Positions 34,983 to 43,764 of a stretch of 64,000 bases of DNA are shown one piece after another. This stretch comes from Cohnella abietis. GTDB taxonomy: Bacteria; Bacillota; Bacilli; Paenibacillales; Paenibacillaceae. The notes beneath the pieces are model-generated. The model did not search any database, was not told the DNA's origin, and saw only the letters and a list, made by a program, of their open reading frames with translations. The translations under genes and the position numbers were made by a program. How positions within the stretch are numbered: position 1 is the stretch's first letter; each line of letters starts with the position of its first letter. The DNA lies in the NCBI RefSeq assembly GCF_004295585.1, contig NZ_AP019400.1:3384001-3448000 (forward strand), read 5' to 3'.

Positions 34983-35532
34983 TTAGTCGGCGTGGTAGCG
35001 CAACTTAGTGGTGAAATAATGTGAAAGGTGATAATTAGTCGGGGAGGCAGCGCAACTCCGCGATATACCAATACTAAAGGCATTAATTAGTCGACAAACC
35101 AGTGCAATTCCGTTCCGTACTGATGCTAGGGGCACAATTGGAGTGAGATGCTCGAAAATATCGAGTAACGGGTCTACAGAGAGGCACGATCGGAGAGAGA
35201 TGTTCGAAAATATCGAGTAACGGGTCTATGGGGAGGTACGATTGGGGGGAGCTGTACGAAATTTTCGAGTAACGGGTCTACAGAGAAGCACCATTGGAGC
35301 GAGCTGTACGAAATTTTCTAGTAACAGGTCTATGGCGGGGCATGATTAGAGGGAGCTGTACGAAATTTTTGAGTAACGAGTCTCTGTAGGGGGATGTTTT
35401 GATCGAGATGTTCGAAATATCGAGTAACGGGTCTATGGAGGGGCACGAATGGAGTGAGATGCTCGAAAATATCGAGTAACGGGTCTACAGAGAGTCACGA
35501 TTGGAGCGAGATGTACGAAATAATCGAACACT
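34983..35532. repeat. 52-bp tandem repeat array, locus 3, with three TTAGTCG leader units
   Basis: Three leader units start with TTAGTCG at 34983, 35034 and 35087 (51 and 53 bp apart) and share GCGCAACTCC-like text. Eight 52-bp units follow from 35132, with consensus GAGATGTACGAAAATATCGA then GTAACGGGTCTA. Unit six lacks one base. The last leader-to-array distance is 45 bp, as at locus 2. This fills the gap between the monooxygenase operon and the convergent AraC-type gene. Confidence 0.9.
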
Positions 35533-35586
35533 AGAGCTACGCGACCAATAAGAAGCCCCCACCCAAAAGTGGGGGCATCCAGTAAC

Positions 35587-37353
35587 TCACACTATTTTCA
35601 AATATGCCATTACCTCGTCTACAATCTGGCTCCTGCCTTGGGGGGTCCAGCTCATAATGAGCCAATTGTTAATGAAATGGGCTTGGTCGTTACGGACGGC
35701 GGCGATGTTGCTCCAATGGGGTTGTTCTTGCATTCGTTGCAAGGTTTGCATGACATCCGCAGTATCAGAGTAGAGTCGGATCCACAATTGATCTGCTTCT
35801 ACATCGGGAAGGTGAGTGGGGTAAAGCTCCATTCTCATCTTATGCTTTGGTACATGCTTACCTGGGAGCAATCCCAGCTCCGTGTATAGCAGCTTGTTCA
35901 ACGGATGATTATTTACGCCTTGCAGGTAAAAATGATCACCCATAATCTGCATGACCACTACCCGTGGCGGAGCATCCATAGCTTTTATCCGCTGTTTTAC
36001 CTGTGCTATCCTCTCGTCCAAATCCTCAATAACCTTTTGCGCTTCCTTTTCTCTCCCTACCAATTCAGCTATTTTTCGATGGGGCACGACCCAGTCTAGA
36101 TCATAGTTTAAGAAAGCCGTAGAGGCAATTCGTTTAAATGGTTCTGAAAAGCTGGCATGAGAATAATCTCCGATAATAAGGTCGGGCTGGGCTGCTTTTA
36201 GCTCTTCAAGCTGGCTCATAAGCCGGCGGTTGTAGTCTTCCTGCTCAATTCCGGGATGATGGTAACAGTCGATAACGACAACGGGCTCGATACCCAGTGA
36301 CTCCAAATTCAAATGAATACCGAAACGTGAAGCGACTGCAATTCGTGAATGATCCCTTTTCATGTAGATAGTTGGCGGCAATCCGGTCATTTTTTTGAAC
36401 ACACGGCTAAAATAATACTCACTCACATATCCCAATCGATAGGCTACTTGCTTACAAGTTATGCCGGTGGATAGAAGTAGCTTTGCCTGTTCCATGCGAA
36501 TGTGGGTTAAGTAGTCCATTGGCGCAACACCTTTGGCTTTCTTAAAGCTGCGGCAATAAGAGCTTGGCGTTAACTTAGCGATTGCGGCTAAGGAGTCTCG
36601 ATCCATTTTTTTGCTGAGATTAGCTTGCATGTAATGAATACTTTCCTCAATGCCATTCCATTTGGGTGTGCTGTCTGAGTGAATTTCCGTAGGTATTGCC
36701 CTCTGATTATGGATATCTAGGAGTAGCTTCTGAAGTATGAGATTAGAATGAGTTCGATTATTGGGTAAGAGATTCGTTTCATAGAGATTTTTTATTTCAG
36801 GGTGAATAGACGTATTGTCTTGCAATTCGATATATCCAGCTAGAAGTAGCCCAGAGTTGGCGGCGGATTGCTCCCCTATCCATTGGTTACCTTGTTTAGA
36901 TAACGAGATCATTTGAAAGCCGATTATATAGTACTGAATGTGGTGTCCGAACAGCATTCCCTGTAGTGCGGTGCCTTCTGGTAAAAAATAAAGCTGAAGA
37001 GACTCGACGGAATATATCGTTTCATCCATCTCAATAGTTCCTTTGCCTGAAGCGACGAATAAGAAATGGCTGACTGCTTCATTCAATCCCATTTTGTTCA
37101 AATCTGCACTTTCACGATGCTGGTAGTAGTGGATAGTCGAGAAGAGGTAGAGCTGCTCATTCTGTATATGAAGTGTCACTCTCGGAATATCTCCTTTGTA
37201 CAAAAGGTATTCAAGCTCATGAATCGTTGCACTATTATATCTCACATTTCGCATGATTTTCCAATGAAAAAATGGGAATTGCGATATAACAGAATGATAC
37301 AAGAAGACAAACGGTAGGTTAGGTATGGCACAAAAGGACAAATAAACAGGCAT
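35587..37353 (-). CDS. AraC-family siderophore-responsive regulator with substrate-binding domain
   Basis: Up to 588 residues. The start is uncertain: the ATG at 37254 (MRNVRYNSATIHE) may be the true one, because the upstream 33 residues are hydrophobic and unlike family N-termini, but neither start has a strong SD. An N-terminal cupin-like sensor is followed by an AraC HTH (about 265-360 of the long form; RDSLAAIAKLTPSSYCRSFKK, then YRLGYVSEYYFSRVFKKMTG) and a TroA-like binding domain to the end. It is divergent from the siderophore uptake genes at 37450 and shares the Fur-boxed intergenic region, so it is their probable activator. Confidence 0.9.
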   Translation of the reverse strand: MPVYLSFCAIPNLPFVFLYHSVISQFPFFHWKIMRNVRYNSATIHELEYLLYKGDIPRVTLHIQNEQLYLFSTIHYYQHRESADLNKMGLNEAVSHFLFVASGKGTIEMDETIYSVESLQLYFLPEGTALQGMLFGHHIQYYIIGFQMISLSKQGNQWIGEQSAANSGLLLAGYIELQDNTSIHPEIKNLYETNLLPNNRTHSNLILQKLLLDIHNQRAIPTEIHSDSTPKWNGIEESIHYMQANLSKKMDRDSLAAIAKLTPSSYCRSFKKAKGVAPMDYLTHIRMEQAKLLLSTGITCKQVAYRLGYVSEYYFSRVFKKMTGLPPTIYMKRDHSRIAVASRFGIHLNLESLGIEPVVVIDCYHHPGIEQEDYNRRLMSQLEELKAAQPDLIIGDYSHASFSEPFKRIASTAFLNYDLDWVVPHRKIAELVGREKEAQKVIEDLDERIAQVKQRIKAMDAPPRVVVMQIMGDHFYLQGVNNHPLNKLLYTELGLLPGKHVPKHKMRMELYPTHLPDVEADQLWIRLYSDTADVMQTLQRMQEQPHWSNIAAVRNDQAHFINNWLIMSWTPQGRSQIVDEVMAYLKIV

Positions 37354-37399
37354 ACCCGGATATTGTGGAAAATGCTAGATTATCTTAAGCTTACACACA

Positions 37400-37420
37400 T
37401 GATAACAATTATCATTATCA
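37400..37420. promoter_or_regulatory. Fur box between the AraC-type regulator and the siderophore uptake operon
   Basis: TGATAACAATTATCA (37400-37414) matches the 7-1-7 Fur consensus at 14 of 15 positions. A further ATTATCA overlaps to 37420, giving an extended Fur site. It lies 30 bp upstream of the lipoprotein start. Confidence 0.9.
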
Positions 37421-37449
37421 ACATAACAGAAAGAGGAGCGGTAATCATC

Positions 37450-38406
37450 ATGAACGTTCAGAAAATGCGGCTTAGTTTCATTCTAAGCTTAGTAGTTGCA
37501 GTAACTTTAGTTCTATCAGGCTGTGCTGAGAAATCAGCAAATAAAGAAGAGACAGGTAAAGATGGGGAGTACTCGGTCGAGCATGCGATGGGGAAAACAG
37601 TCATTCCAGCAACACCGAAGCGTATTGTTGTATTGACCAACGAAGGCACGGAAGCGGTATTATCTCTTGGCATTACGCCAGTTGGAATCGTTAGAGCGTG
37701 GGGTCTTGACCCGACCTATCAGCATCTGACAGAGCAATTAAAGGATGTTCAGCTTCTAGGCGACGAGAACCAACCAAACTTGGAGCTGATTGCTTCGTTA
37801 AAGCCGGATCTTATATTGGGTAACAAATTCCGTCAGGAAAAAATATATGACCAACTGTCAGACATCGCTCCAACGGTATTCTCAGAACGCTTGAGCGGAG
37901 ACTGGAAATTGAACTACAAGGTTTATGCGGATGCATTGAACTTGAAAGATAAGGGCGCAAGCAATCTTGCCGCATTTGACAAAAAGACTGCGGATCTGAA
38001 AGCCGAGCTTGGCGATAAAGCGAGCTCCAAAGTGTCCATTGTCCGGTTTAACCCAGGTGGCATCGTTCGTATCTACTACAATGATACGTTCTCCGGAACT
38101 ATTCTGAAGCAGGTTGGCCTGCTGCGTCCTGCTACTCAGGATAAGGCTGAGTTCTCAGAAGATGTAGGCAAGGAGCGTATTCCGGATATGGAAGGTGACG
38201 TGTTGTTCTTCTTTACCTACGATGATGATAAGGGCGGAGCAGCGAAGGCAGAAGAGGAATGGCAGAAAGAAGAACTTTGGAAAAATCTTGATGTAGTTAA
38301 GAAGGGGAATGTCCATAAAGTATATGATGGCATATGGAATTCTTCCGGAGGCATTATATCGGCCAATCTAGTATTGGATGATTTGAAAAAGTATTTGATC
38401 GGTTAA
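37450..38406 (+). CDS. Iron-siderophore ABC transporter substrate-binding lipoprotein
   Basis: About 318 residues from the ATG at 37450; the in-frame start at 37363 runs through the Fur box. GAGGAG lies 11 nt upstream, slightly far. Lipobox LSGC (Cys 25), then the class III binding domain: MGKTVIPATPKRIVVLTNEG, NLELIASLKPDLILGNKFRQ. It captures a ferric siderophore for the FecCD-type permeases at 38537 and 39535. Family clear; ligand unknown. Confidence 0.93.
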   Translation: MNVQKMRLSFILSLVVAVTLVLSGCAEKSANKEETGKDGEYSVEHAMGKTVIPATPKRIVVLTNEGTEAVLSLGITPVGIVRAWGLDPTYQHLTEQLKDVQLLGDENQPNLELIASLKPDLILGNKFRQEKIYDQLSDIAPTVFSERLSGDWKLNYKVYADALNLKDKGASNLAAFDKKTADLKAELGDKASSKVSIVRFNPGGIVRIYYNDTFSGTILKQVGLLRPATQDKAEFSEDVGKERIPDMEGDVLFFFTYDDDKGGAAKAEEEWQKEELWKNLDVVKKGNVHKVYDGIWNSSGGIISANLVLDDLKKYLIG

Positions 38407-38436
38407 GCTGTACCATTAGAGCAGCCTTATATCACC

Positions 38437-38466
38437 CAAGCAGTCCGAGTATATTCGGACTGCTTG
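38437..38466 (+). terminator. Intercistronic hairpin between lipoprotein and FecCD permease genes
   Basis: A perfect 12-bp stem, CAAGCAGTCCGA/TCGGACTGCTTG, with a 6-nt loop and no strong T-run. As in the carbohydrate operon, it lies between the binding-protein gene and the permeases and probably sets their relative expression. Confidence 0.75.
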
Positions 38467-38536
38467 AAGCATGTTTTGGAAGTGAAGTGGAACAATTCGG
38501 TAGGGTAACCACTATGAAATAGGAGCTAAGTCAGGC

Positions 38537-39538
38537 ATGCTACATAACACTACATGGAAATGGATAGGACTCCTTATAGCTACGGTGCTTGCGATCCTAT
38601 TGTTTGGGGCGAGTGTCGTTTTTGGCTATGCAGATACTTCCTGGCATACGGTTAAGGAAGCTTTTACCGCTTTTAATGGGTCTAATGAACATATTATTAT
38701 TCGGGATTTGCGTATTCCGCGAGCATGTATCGCTCTATTGGTTGGCGCCGCGCTTGCTGCCTCCGGTGCGCTCATGCAGGCGATAACTCGCAATCCGATG
38801 GCCTCTCCGGGCATACTTGGCGTGAATGCAGGCGGCGGATTTTTCGTTGTCGCGGGCATCTCATTATTTTCGGCTGGGTCAGTGATGTCTATGGTTTGGC
38901 TTGCATTCGCGGGGGCTGCTTTTGCCGCAGTGTCAATCTACGTTGTTGCGCAGGTAGGAAAGGGCGGTATTACACCGCTGAAATTGACGCTGGCTGGAGC
39001 TACGCTTGCGGCGTTGTTTACTTCGTTCACGACAGCTCTATTAATAGGGGATGAGCGAACTCTTGACGTTGTTTTATTTTGGCTGGCAGGCTCGGTACAG
39101 GGTAAAAGCTTGGAACAGCTTACGACGGTGTTGCCATTTTTACTCGTGGGATATGTAATGGTTTTATTGATGGGAAGGTCGCTTAATCTATATGCAATGG
39201 GGGAACAACTGGCAAAAGGATTGGGGCAACGCGTACAGGGACTCAAAGTGATGTCATTACTAGCAGTCATTGTACTTGCAGGAAGCTCGGTTGCAGTTGC
39301 AGGCCCGATCGGCTTTGTAGGGCTTGTCATCCCGCATATCGTAAGAGCTCTCGTTGGCCCCGATCATCGCTGGGTCATTCCATATTGCCTAGTATTAGGG
39401 GGGAGCTTGCTCCTTGCAGCGGATCTCGGAGCTAGATTCATAGCCTTTCCGAAAGAAGTGCCGGTTGGAGTGATGACTGCGCTTGTGGGGGCGCCGTTCT
39501 TTATCTATCTGGCAAGAAGGGGGATGGGCCCAAAATGA
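38537..39538 (+). CDS. FecCD-family iron-siderophore permease, first subunit
   Basis: A 333-residue permease of the BtuC/FhuB group; ATG after AGGAGCTAAG. Nine or ten helices. The family motifs are RIPRACIALLVGAALAASGA, then QAITRNPMASPGILGVNAG, and GPIGFVGLVIPHIVRALVG. It overlaps the second permease gene by 4 bp and forms a heterodimer with it. No ATPase gene is adjacent; a FhuC/YusV-type ATPase elsewhere must energise the complex. Confidence 0.95.
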   Translation: MLHNTTWKWIGLLIATVLAILLFGASVVFGYADTSWHTVKEAFTAFNGSNEHIIIRDLRIPRACIALLVGAALAASGALMQAITRNPMASPGILGVNAGGGFFVVAGISLFSAGSVMSMVWLAFAGAAFAAVSIYVVAQVGKGGITPLKLTLAGATLAALFTSFTTALLIGDERTLDVVLFWLAGSVQGKSLEQLTTVLPFLLVGYVMVLLMGRSLNLYAMGEQLAKGLGQRVQGLKVMSLLAVIVLAGSSVAVAGPIGFVGLVIPHIVRALVGPDHRWVIPYCLVLGGSLLLAADLGARFIAFPKEVPVGVMTALVGAPFFIYLARRGMGPK

Positions 39539-40575
39539 AAGAGACAATAAAGCTTAAAGCCCGTTCATTCCTTCAAGGGGGACAAGGAAAAGGGACTAAA
39601 ATTACGCTGTTGCTCGTTCTTCTGACGATATGCGGCATTATTAGCATTGGTATCGGTACATTATCCATTTCTCCGCTTCATGTCGTGGAGCTGCTATTTA
39701 CGGGAGATCGCGATTCGGCAGAAGGGCTCGTTGTCTGGAGCTTTCGTTTGCCTCGCTTTGTCCTTGCGATTATTGCTGGCGCGGCGCTTGCTGTTTCGGG
39801 AACTGTATTGCAAGGCGTTGTCCGCAATCCGCTAGCTTCTCCAGATATCGTTGGTGTGACGAGCGGGGCATCCATGGTTGCGGTTTGCTATCTCGCTTTT
39901 CTGAATGAGAAGCTTGGTATGGGTTTTATGCCGCTATTTGCTTTTGCAGGGGCTGCTTTGGTTTCATTGTTTATTTACATCTTGTCTTGGAAAAAGGGGA
40001 TATCGCCATTTCGCATGATTCTAGTAGGGCTTGCCGTTACGTCGCTATTAGAAGCGGGCAAAACGTTGTTTCTCATCTTTAGTCCCATTTTTCTGACGAG
40101 TCAGGCACAGATTTGGATAACAGGCTCAATCTATGGGGCCAAATGGGGGAATGTACTTGCTCTATTGCCATGGTTCTGCGTATTGTTTGCTCTTCTACTA
40201 CTAATGTCGAGAAAGCTGGATATTCAAATACTAGGCGAAGAAACGACGATATCGCTTGGGGGTAGGCTGCAGCTGCAACGAATTGCGCTAATTGGCATTG
40301 CCTCAGCATTAGCGGGGTCTGCAATCGCTTTTGTGGGAGGGATTGGCTTCATTGGATTGATGGCCCCTCATATTGCTCGCAGGTTGGTTGGAGGTACACA
40401 TTTTGTCTTGTTGATCGCATCGGCAATAGTGGGAGCACTGCTGTTAGGAGGGGCGGATTTAATGGGACGTCTCTTGTTCTCGCCCAAGGATGTGGCAGCA
40501 GGAGTGTTCACAGCCGTCCTTGGCGCTCCATTTTTTCTATATTTACTTATGACATCAAGAAAGAACGAAGTGTAG
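39535..40575 (+). CDS. FecCD-family iron-siderophore permease, second subunit
   Basis: A 346-residue partner permease, beginning in the previous stop (ATGA). Signature segments are RLPRFVLAIIAGAALAVSGT, QGVVRNPLASPDIVGVTSGA and GGIGFIGLMAPHIARRLVG. The N-terminal 20 residues are basic and cytosolic. A terminator follows at 40632, ending the operon without an ATPase gene. Confidence 0.95.
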   Translation: MKETIKLKARSFLQGGQGKGTKITLLLVLLTICGIISIGIGTLSISPLHVVELLFTGDRDSAEGLVVWSFRLPRFVLAIIAGAALAVSGTVLQGVVRNPLASPDIVGVTSGASMVAVCYLAFLNEKLGMGFMPLFAFAGAALVSLFIYILSWKKGISPFRMILVGLAVTSLLEAGKTLFLIFSPIFLTSQAQIWITGSIYGAKWGNVLALLPWFCVLFALLLLMSRKLDIQILGEETTISLGGRLQLQRIALIGIASALAGSAIAFVGGIGFIGLMAPHIARRLVGGTHFVLLIASAIVGALLLGGADLMGRLLFSPKDVAAGVFTAVLGAPFFLYLLMTSRKNEV

Positions 40576-40631
40576 GAAGATTGAATTGGAATATTAGTGT
40601 ATTTAATATAAAATATTGTTAACTGCTAAAG

Positions 40632-40656
40632 TCTCCTCATTGTGGGAGATTTTTTC
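40632..40656 (+). terminator. Intrinsic terminator of the siderophore operon
   Basis: The stem TCTCC-TCATTGT-GGGAGA runs directly into TTTTTT. It lies 57 bp after the second permease gene. Confidence 0.88.
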
Positions 40657-40707
40657 TATGGATTTAAGAGATTCAATGACCGTACAGAAGAAAAGAGGGT
40701 GACCATC

Positions 40708-41169
40708 TTGTTTCATCCATGGAGTCTCGTGATACCGCTAATGATACTGTTGCCTAATCTTATTTTCTTCAAATATCCTCCGCAGAATATGCCTAGTGGC
40801 AACAATAACAGCTTGATCTTAACTGCTGCAGAGGGCATTGGTAGAATTGGCGTGCTCATAGTTCCTGTATTTTATACCATGCATATTCACGAAACATACG
40901 AGATTATCTCATTAATCGTAATGGTGCTATCTCTATTAATGTACTATTTGTTATGGGTAAGATACTTCAGGAATAATAGGGAGTTCAACTGGCTATACTC
41001 TCCCATTATGGGCGTTCCAGTGCCGCTAGCTATTTTTCCAATCCTATATTTTCTGTTCTCCTCAGTGGTCATTCACTCCCTCTATCAATTTATCTTCAGC
41101 CTAATTTTTGCGGTGGGGCACATTCCGAACAGTATTAGTGATTATGCGCGGAGTAAGCGGAGTGGGTGA
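40708..41169 (+). CDS. Predicted membrane protein of unknown function
   Basis: About 153 residues from the TTG at 40708, chosen because AGAGGGTG lies 6-8 nt upstream; the longer frame from GTG 40642 starts inside a terminator. Four hydrophobic segments (SLVIPLMILLPNLIFF; IGVLIVPVFYTMHI; ISLIVMVLSLLMYYLLW; PLAIFPILYFLFSSVVIH). The C-terminus SISDYARSKRSG is basic. I do not recognise a family. A terminator separates it from the siderophore operon. Confidence 0.65.
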   Translation: MFHPWSLVIPLMILLPNLIFFKYPPQNMPSGNNNSLILTAAEGIGRIGVLIVPVFYTMHIHETYEIISLIVMVLSLLMYYLLWVRYFRNNREFNWLYSPIMGVPVPLAIFPILYFLFSSVVIHSLYQFIFSLIFAVGHIPNSISDYARSKRSG

Positions 41170-41330
41170 GGGGTTAACTTACGATTAGGATTAAAATGGA
41201 TATAATTTTTAAGAAAGTGTTTTGATATGAACTTGCAAATAAAATTATATTTCTCGATATAGCGCTATTGAAGCGTAGAGTCAGAATATTTGATCGTTTC
41301 GATAAGCAACGTTGAACTACCTATTCTGTG

Positions 41331-41382
41331 AACTGCACCCCGATTGTTAAACACCATCTAACAATCGGAGGTGCAGTTTTTA
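41331..41382 (+). terminator. Strong intrinsic terminator
   Basis: The stem AACTGCACC-GATTGTTA pairs with TAACAATC-GGTGCAGTT around an 8-9-nt loop and is followed by TTTT. It lies 160 bp after the membrane-protein gene. Confidence 0.85.
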
Positions 41383-41729
41383 TAGGACTAAATTTAATGC
41401 AGATGAAAGATTACAGGCAATTCCAGCGAAGCTCATCTTCATTATCGGGTTTCTGACCGTGCGGGGCTATTAGAGTCTCTTTCGATCAGAAAAGACGGCA
41501 TGCATTCTTTTCAAGGAGATACTATAACGACCGAATAGTCCACATGGCAAAATAAAGCATAGGTGTACTAACGCTTAGCAAGTCTTTATAGGAAAAAGCT
41601 ATAGATATTGCCAAGAGCAATACAAGCTTATTTCAAGTAAGAATACCGAAAATTGTTATCTCAAAACATATCTTCAAGTGCCTATCATTATTGGAGTGTT
41701 CGATGAGAGTCGTATATTTAGTATAGAAA

Positions 41730-42081
41730 TCGTACGAAGAAGGTGAAGTTATACTGTGGTCTGAGTTAAGAGATCTTCCCGGATTAATTCGTGTTGGTGA
41801 AAGAATTATGAAGACAGAAGATAGAAATCGCAGTTATCAAGCCGATTTATGATGCCAAAGCTGCGTGGAAAGAACTTTTTGGTCAAAATGAACGGTTGAA
41901 GATCATACTTCAAAAAAACATCAATTTTGAAATTGCGGTTGAAACCTTCAATAGTAGACTTCCCTTTCATGAGTTTCGGTTTGTTGATGGATTATTGTTT
42001 AAGTCAATAAATATATCTCGTTGTGGAAATACAATTATTATCAGGGGCGTAGTAATTGATAAAGGTGCAGCAAGGTCTTAG
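41730..42081 (+). pseudogene. Broken coding region of unknown family
   Basis: Two overlapping frames look like halves of one protein. The first reads YEEGEVILWSELRDLPGLI then RVGERIMKTEDR and runs out near 41850. The second reads KPIYDAKAAWKELFGQNERL then LQKNINFEIAVETFNSRLPF and ends at 42081. A one-base shift near 41820 would join them. A terminator follows at 42173. No family recognised. Confidence 0.4.
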
Positions 42082-42172
42082 TTTATTATCAATTTAGACA
42101 GGCTTCGATTATTTCGTTCTGATTGAGTGTATTGGATAATTGAAGCTTAAATGCTGAATCATACCTTCTTGT

Positions 42173-42215
42173 AAGGAGCTGTAGCGCGATAATTACAAGC
42201 GCTACAACTCCTTTT
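42173..42215 (+). terminator. Strong intrinsic terminator
   Basis: AAGGAG-C-TGTAGCGC pairs with GCGCTACA-A-CTCCTT around an 11-nt loop, then TTA. It closes the broken coding region upstream and isolates the ABC-3C operon. Confidence 0.82.
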
Positions 42216-42605
42216 ACATTTGAAGGGAAGTATTGAGTGTTGTTTAATTATTGTTTAGAATTTAAGTCTTTTTTTTTGTTTAGTGTCAAAATGTAAAAAG
42301 AAATAATGTTAGAAAGCGGAGTGGTTAGATTGTGTCAGGAATTAAATTCATATTTTTTCTCCGCTACCTCATTTCTCATCCAGTAGCGTTTCTTGACATA
42401 TAAAAAATAATAATATTTATGTTAAATATATAATGAATGACTGTTGAGTTAATGAAACGTTAGTAGTTCAAATATACTATATTATGAGATTTTTTTGTAA
42501 TTTAATAGAGGATATAGTCTTATAATGTAGAATTCCTATCTTGGAACAATTTGGACACTGTGAGTCGATCTACCAATAATAATATCGGTTGATGGAGGAA
42601 GATTT

Positions 42606-43763
42606 ATGAAATCAAATGCGCCTGGTCAGCTACTAGGGTTTTCTATACAGTTTCCACGTGCACTCTATCATCTACTTAGGAGTGCCCCTAAGGATGTTGT
42701 TTGTGTTGAAGTATTTGGGGATGTAGCAACTTTGAAATCGGATGGTGAAATACTTGCGGAAGAAGACAAATCGTCAATAGTAGGAAATCCATTAACCGAT
42801 AGATCAACAGATTTATGGAAAACATTTTCGAATTGGATAACAGCAATAAATAGTGGGCTTATAGATGTAGAGAGAACTAAATTTCTTTTATATTCAAATA
42901 AGTCTGGAAGAGAAGGTATTGTTAATAAATTTAGTTCCGCACAAAATCAATCTGACATTCAGAGCGCCATTGAATACACAAAAAAAATACTAAGTGATTT
43001 AAAGCCAGAACAAGAAATATGGAACTATTATGATTTCGTAATAAATAAAAATGGAATTCTGTTAACTAAAATAATACATAGTTTTGAACTGCAAATTGGG
43101 AATGGCGCCGGCTATGATGATGTGAGAATTGAGATTCAGCGTAAGCATGTACCTGAAGGGCAAATTGAATTTATTATGGATAGCCTTAATGGTTGGTTAC
43201 AAAAAGTATTAAATGAAAATATAGCAGCTCGTAGAAGCGCAATTATTAGTTGGGAATTATTTGATAGACAGTTTAAGCTACTATTTGATAGGTCTCGTAG
43301 TAGAGAGCTTATTGATTTTACAATGCACTATTCAAAAGAGCATGATAAAGTTCAAAAGCAAGTTAAAACCCGCCCTCTATACTTAAAACAACTTGAAGCG
43401 ATAGAGCTTACTGAAGAGGAGATACTTGATGCAGTTTCTGATTATTTAAGAGCAGATGTGAATCTCGAGAAATGGATTGAAAATGAAACAATTAATGAAG
43501 AAATTGCTTCTGATTTTGAAGAAAGATTAACGAAATATTGGGGAAATCAAAGAAAAAGAATCAAAATTACAGATAAGCAATTAGATGAAACTGAGCAGGG
43601 AAAATTACTTTTGATTGAGTGCAATTCAAGACAGGAAACAATTAGAGATATGACTCCACCTGCCTCAACAATTCCTGGTACATATCATGCGTTAGCTGAC
43701 GAGCTATTACTGGGGTGGCACCCCAATTGGGAAAGATTATATCTCAAAAATAAGGGGGGTTAA
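42606..43763 (+). CDS. ABC-3C system effector: Cap4/DUF4297-like nuclease domain with ABC-3C C-terminal domain
   Basis: A 385-residue protein; ATG after GATGGAGG. The N-terminal 80 residues show a PD-(D/E)xK-like pattern: GFSIQFPRALYHLL, then Glu 35 and Asp 39 in VEVFGDVATL, Glu 53-Asp-Lys 55 as an ExK motif, and PLTDRSTDLWKTFSNW. This resembles the DUF4297/Cap4 dsDNA nuclease. The rest is helical, with the LYLKQLEAIELTEEEILDAV segment typical of effector C-terminal domains in ABC three-component systems. The next gene starts 1 bp after its stop. It is the predicted DNA-cutting effector of the locus. Confidence 0.78.
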   Translation: MKSNAPGQLLGFSIQFPRALYHLLRSAPKDVVCVEVFGDVATLKSDGEILAEEDKSSIVGNPLTDRSTDLWKTFSNWITAINSGLIDVERTKFLLYSNKSGREGIVNKFSSAQNQSDIQSAIEYTKKILSDLKPEQEIWNYYDFVINKNGILLTKIIHSFELQIGNGAGYDDVRIEIQRKHVPEGQIEFIMDSLNGWLQKVLNENIAARRSAIISWELFDRQFKLLFDRSRSRELIDFTMHYSKEHDKVQKQVKTRPLYLKQLEAIELTEEEILDAVSDYLRADVNLEKWIENETINEEIASDFEERLTKYWGNQRKRIKITDKQLDETEQGKLLLIECNSRQETIRDMTPPASTIPGTYHALADELLLGWHPNWERLYLKNKGG

Positions 43764-43764
43764 A

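Larger units (their letters stand above)
41383..42605. other. Gene-poor, decayed stretch before the defence island
   Basis: AT-rich DNA with only short interrupted reading frames, one recognisable broken coding region (41730-42081) and a terminator (42173). From 42216 to 42605 it is very AT-rich, with T- and A-runs and no gene. The promoter of the ABC-3C operon must lie in this last part; no confident hexamer pair was chosen. Confidence 0.6.

Noticed and set aside
34983..35532. CRISPR array
   Set aside because: Direct tandem units without distinct spacers; variation is spread along the unit as in decaying satellite repeats.
41384..41530. Fragment reading TKFNADERLQAIPAKLIF, suggestive of an IS3-type orfA start
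   Set aside because: The similarity is confined to a few residues, the frame breaks at once and no inverted ends or orfB remnant were found.
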